Of a stretch of DNA of 49,591 nt, positions 49,186 through 49,591 are shown in pieces (the first letter of the stretch is position 1; each line of letters opens with the position of its first letter). The stretch comes from Burkholderiales bacterium. GTDB taxonomy: Bacteria; Pseudomonadota; Gammaproteobacteria; Burkholderiales; SG8-41. Both the position numbers and the translations under genes were made by a program. The notes beneath the pieces are model-generated. The model was not told the origin of the DNA. It did no database searches and saw only the letters and a program-made list of their open reading frames with translations. The stretch lies in contig JAUXMZ010000058.1 in NCBI GenBank assembly GCA_030683105.1, positions 1 through 49,591 on the forward strand, given 5' to 3'.

Positions 49186-49591
49186 AGCACTGTAACAAAA
49201 TCTAAAAAAAAAGCCGCCGATGAACGCCGATGAACGCCGATGGAAATGCAAATAGACAGGATTTACAGGATTAGAGTTTCGGCATAACGTGAAAGTTAGC
49301 ATCCACTGAAATGGTGTTTTCAGGATTGAATAAAAAACATTAAATAAATCATGTAAATCTTGTTAATCCTGTCTATGAGTTTTTGCTCTTGGTCTTATCG
49401 GCGTACCCGTCAAGCGGGTATTGAGAAGAATCTATCGGCGTTCGAACCCTCTTGTATGTCGGAAAATGGGGTTGTAGTAGGGTGGGAAGCATGAGATCGC
49501 ATACCCCTGGTACTGTGCAGGGACTGGCAAGTACGCGGGAGAGCGAAGATCGGTGCTTCTCTTTTTTGGGGGCTGTGTTGTGCGAACCCGA
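49186..49591. other. Repeat-rich right end of the window
   Basis: A 10-bp direct array (CGCCGATGAA, 49213-49243) is followed by ATAGACAGGATTTACAGG (from 49251), whose complement lies at about 49352-49376. A 20-base string shared with 23177-23196 follows at 49397-49416. Nothing coding is supported. The last bases (49580-49591) start GTGCG, the 5' consensus of group II introns, but too little is left to be sure. Confidence 0.5.

Noticed and set aside
1-49591. tRNA, rRNA or tmRNA genes
   Set aside because: No cloverleaf, TTCRA arm or rRNA-like stretch was recognised by eye in the intergenic regions.

Overview
The window looks like a chromosomal stretch of a high-GC betaproteobacterium, probably Burkholderiales-like. 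This rests on an orphan Bug/TctC-type solute receptor, CaiB/BaiF CoA-transferase, MmgE/PrpD and ADP-forming acyl-CoA synthetase genes in one catabolic block, a purE-purC-sua5 neighbourhood, and overall codon use. It is inference from gene content; no rRNA or marker phylogeny is available here. The left edge (about 1-140) carries the 3' end of a group II intron, and the last bases of the window start a GTGCG motif, so both edges may lie in repeated elements.

Left part (1-7.6 kb): a leftward accessory cassette of lower GC encodes an M15-type peptidoglycan peptidase, a large lipoprotein with a C-terminal peptidoglycan-binding-like segment, a trypsin-like protease, a pentapeptide-repeat protein and two membrane proteins. 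A divergent lipase-like alpha/beta-hydrolase lies next to it. Next (7.85-9.9 kb) is a compact partner-switching module: a STAS antagonist, an anti-sigma-type kinase, and a PP2C phosphatase with a cyclic-nucleotide-binding-like sensor. From 10 to 23 kb come an alpha/beta-hydrolase with a histone-H1-like Lys tail, a hemerythrin, an AsmA protein, a small stress cluster (CsbD, DUF3309, a cytochrome c-BON fusion), an aldehyde:ferredoxin oxidoreductase, a Phd/PIN toxin-antitoxin pair, a beta-propeller lactonase-like protein, a GGDEF-EAL protein and an EamA transporter.

Right part (23-49 kb): an enoyl-CoA hydratase, Bug receptor and 2-hydroxyacid dehydrogenase are followed by dapE, a peroxiredoxin, a secreted hydrolase, a nitronate monooxygenase, a SEC-C protein and the mobile mystery protein A/B (HTH + Fic) pair. 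From 45.75 kb down to 32.84 kb ten genes run leftward: SDR, PrpD, acyl-CoA dehydrogenase, ADP-forming CoA ligase, PrpD, CaiB, DapA-like, isocitrate-lyase-like, LeuC-like and LeuD-like. The combination of an aconitase-type hydro-lyase, a lyase of the 2-methylisocitrate/2,3-dimethylmalate family, PrpD and CoA-activation enzymes suggests breakdown of a branched di- or tricarboxylic acid rather than plain leucine synthesis. The right end holds purE, purC, a small conserved protein and a Sua5-type threonylcarbamoyl-AMP synthase.

Intergenic DNA is unusually rich in repeats: REP-like hairpins with a GGAG or GTAG head, two copies of a 217-bp element that ends in such a hairpin, a 343-bp MITE-like element, and arrays of 7- or 9-bp units arranged as inverted pairs between genes of the same operon. 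Several gene stop codons (TAG) are supplied by the ends of these repeats.
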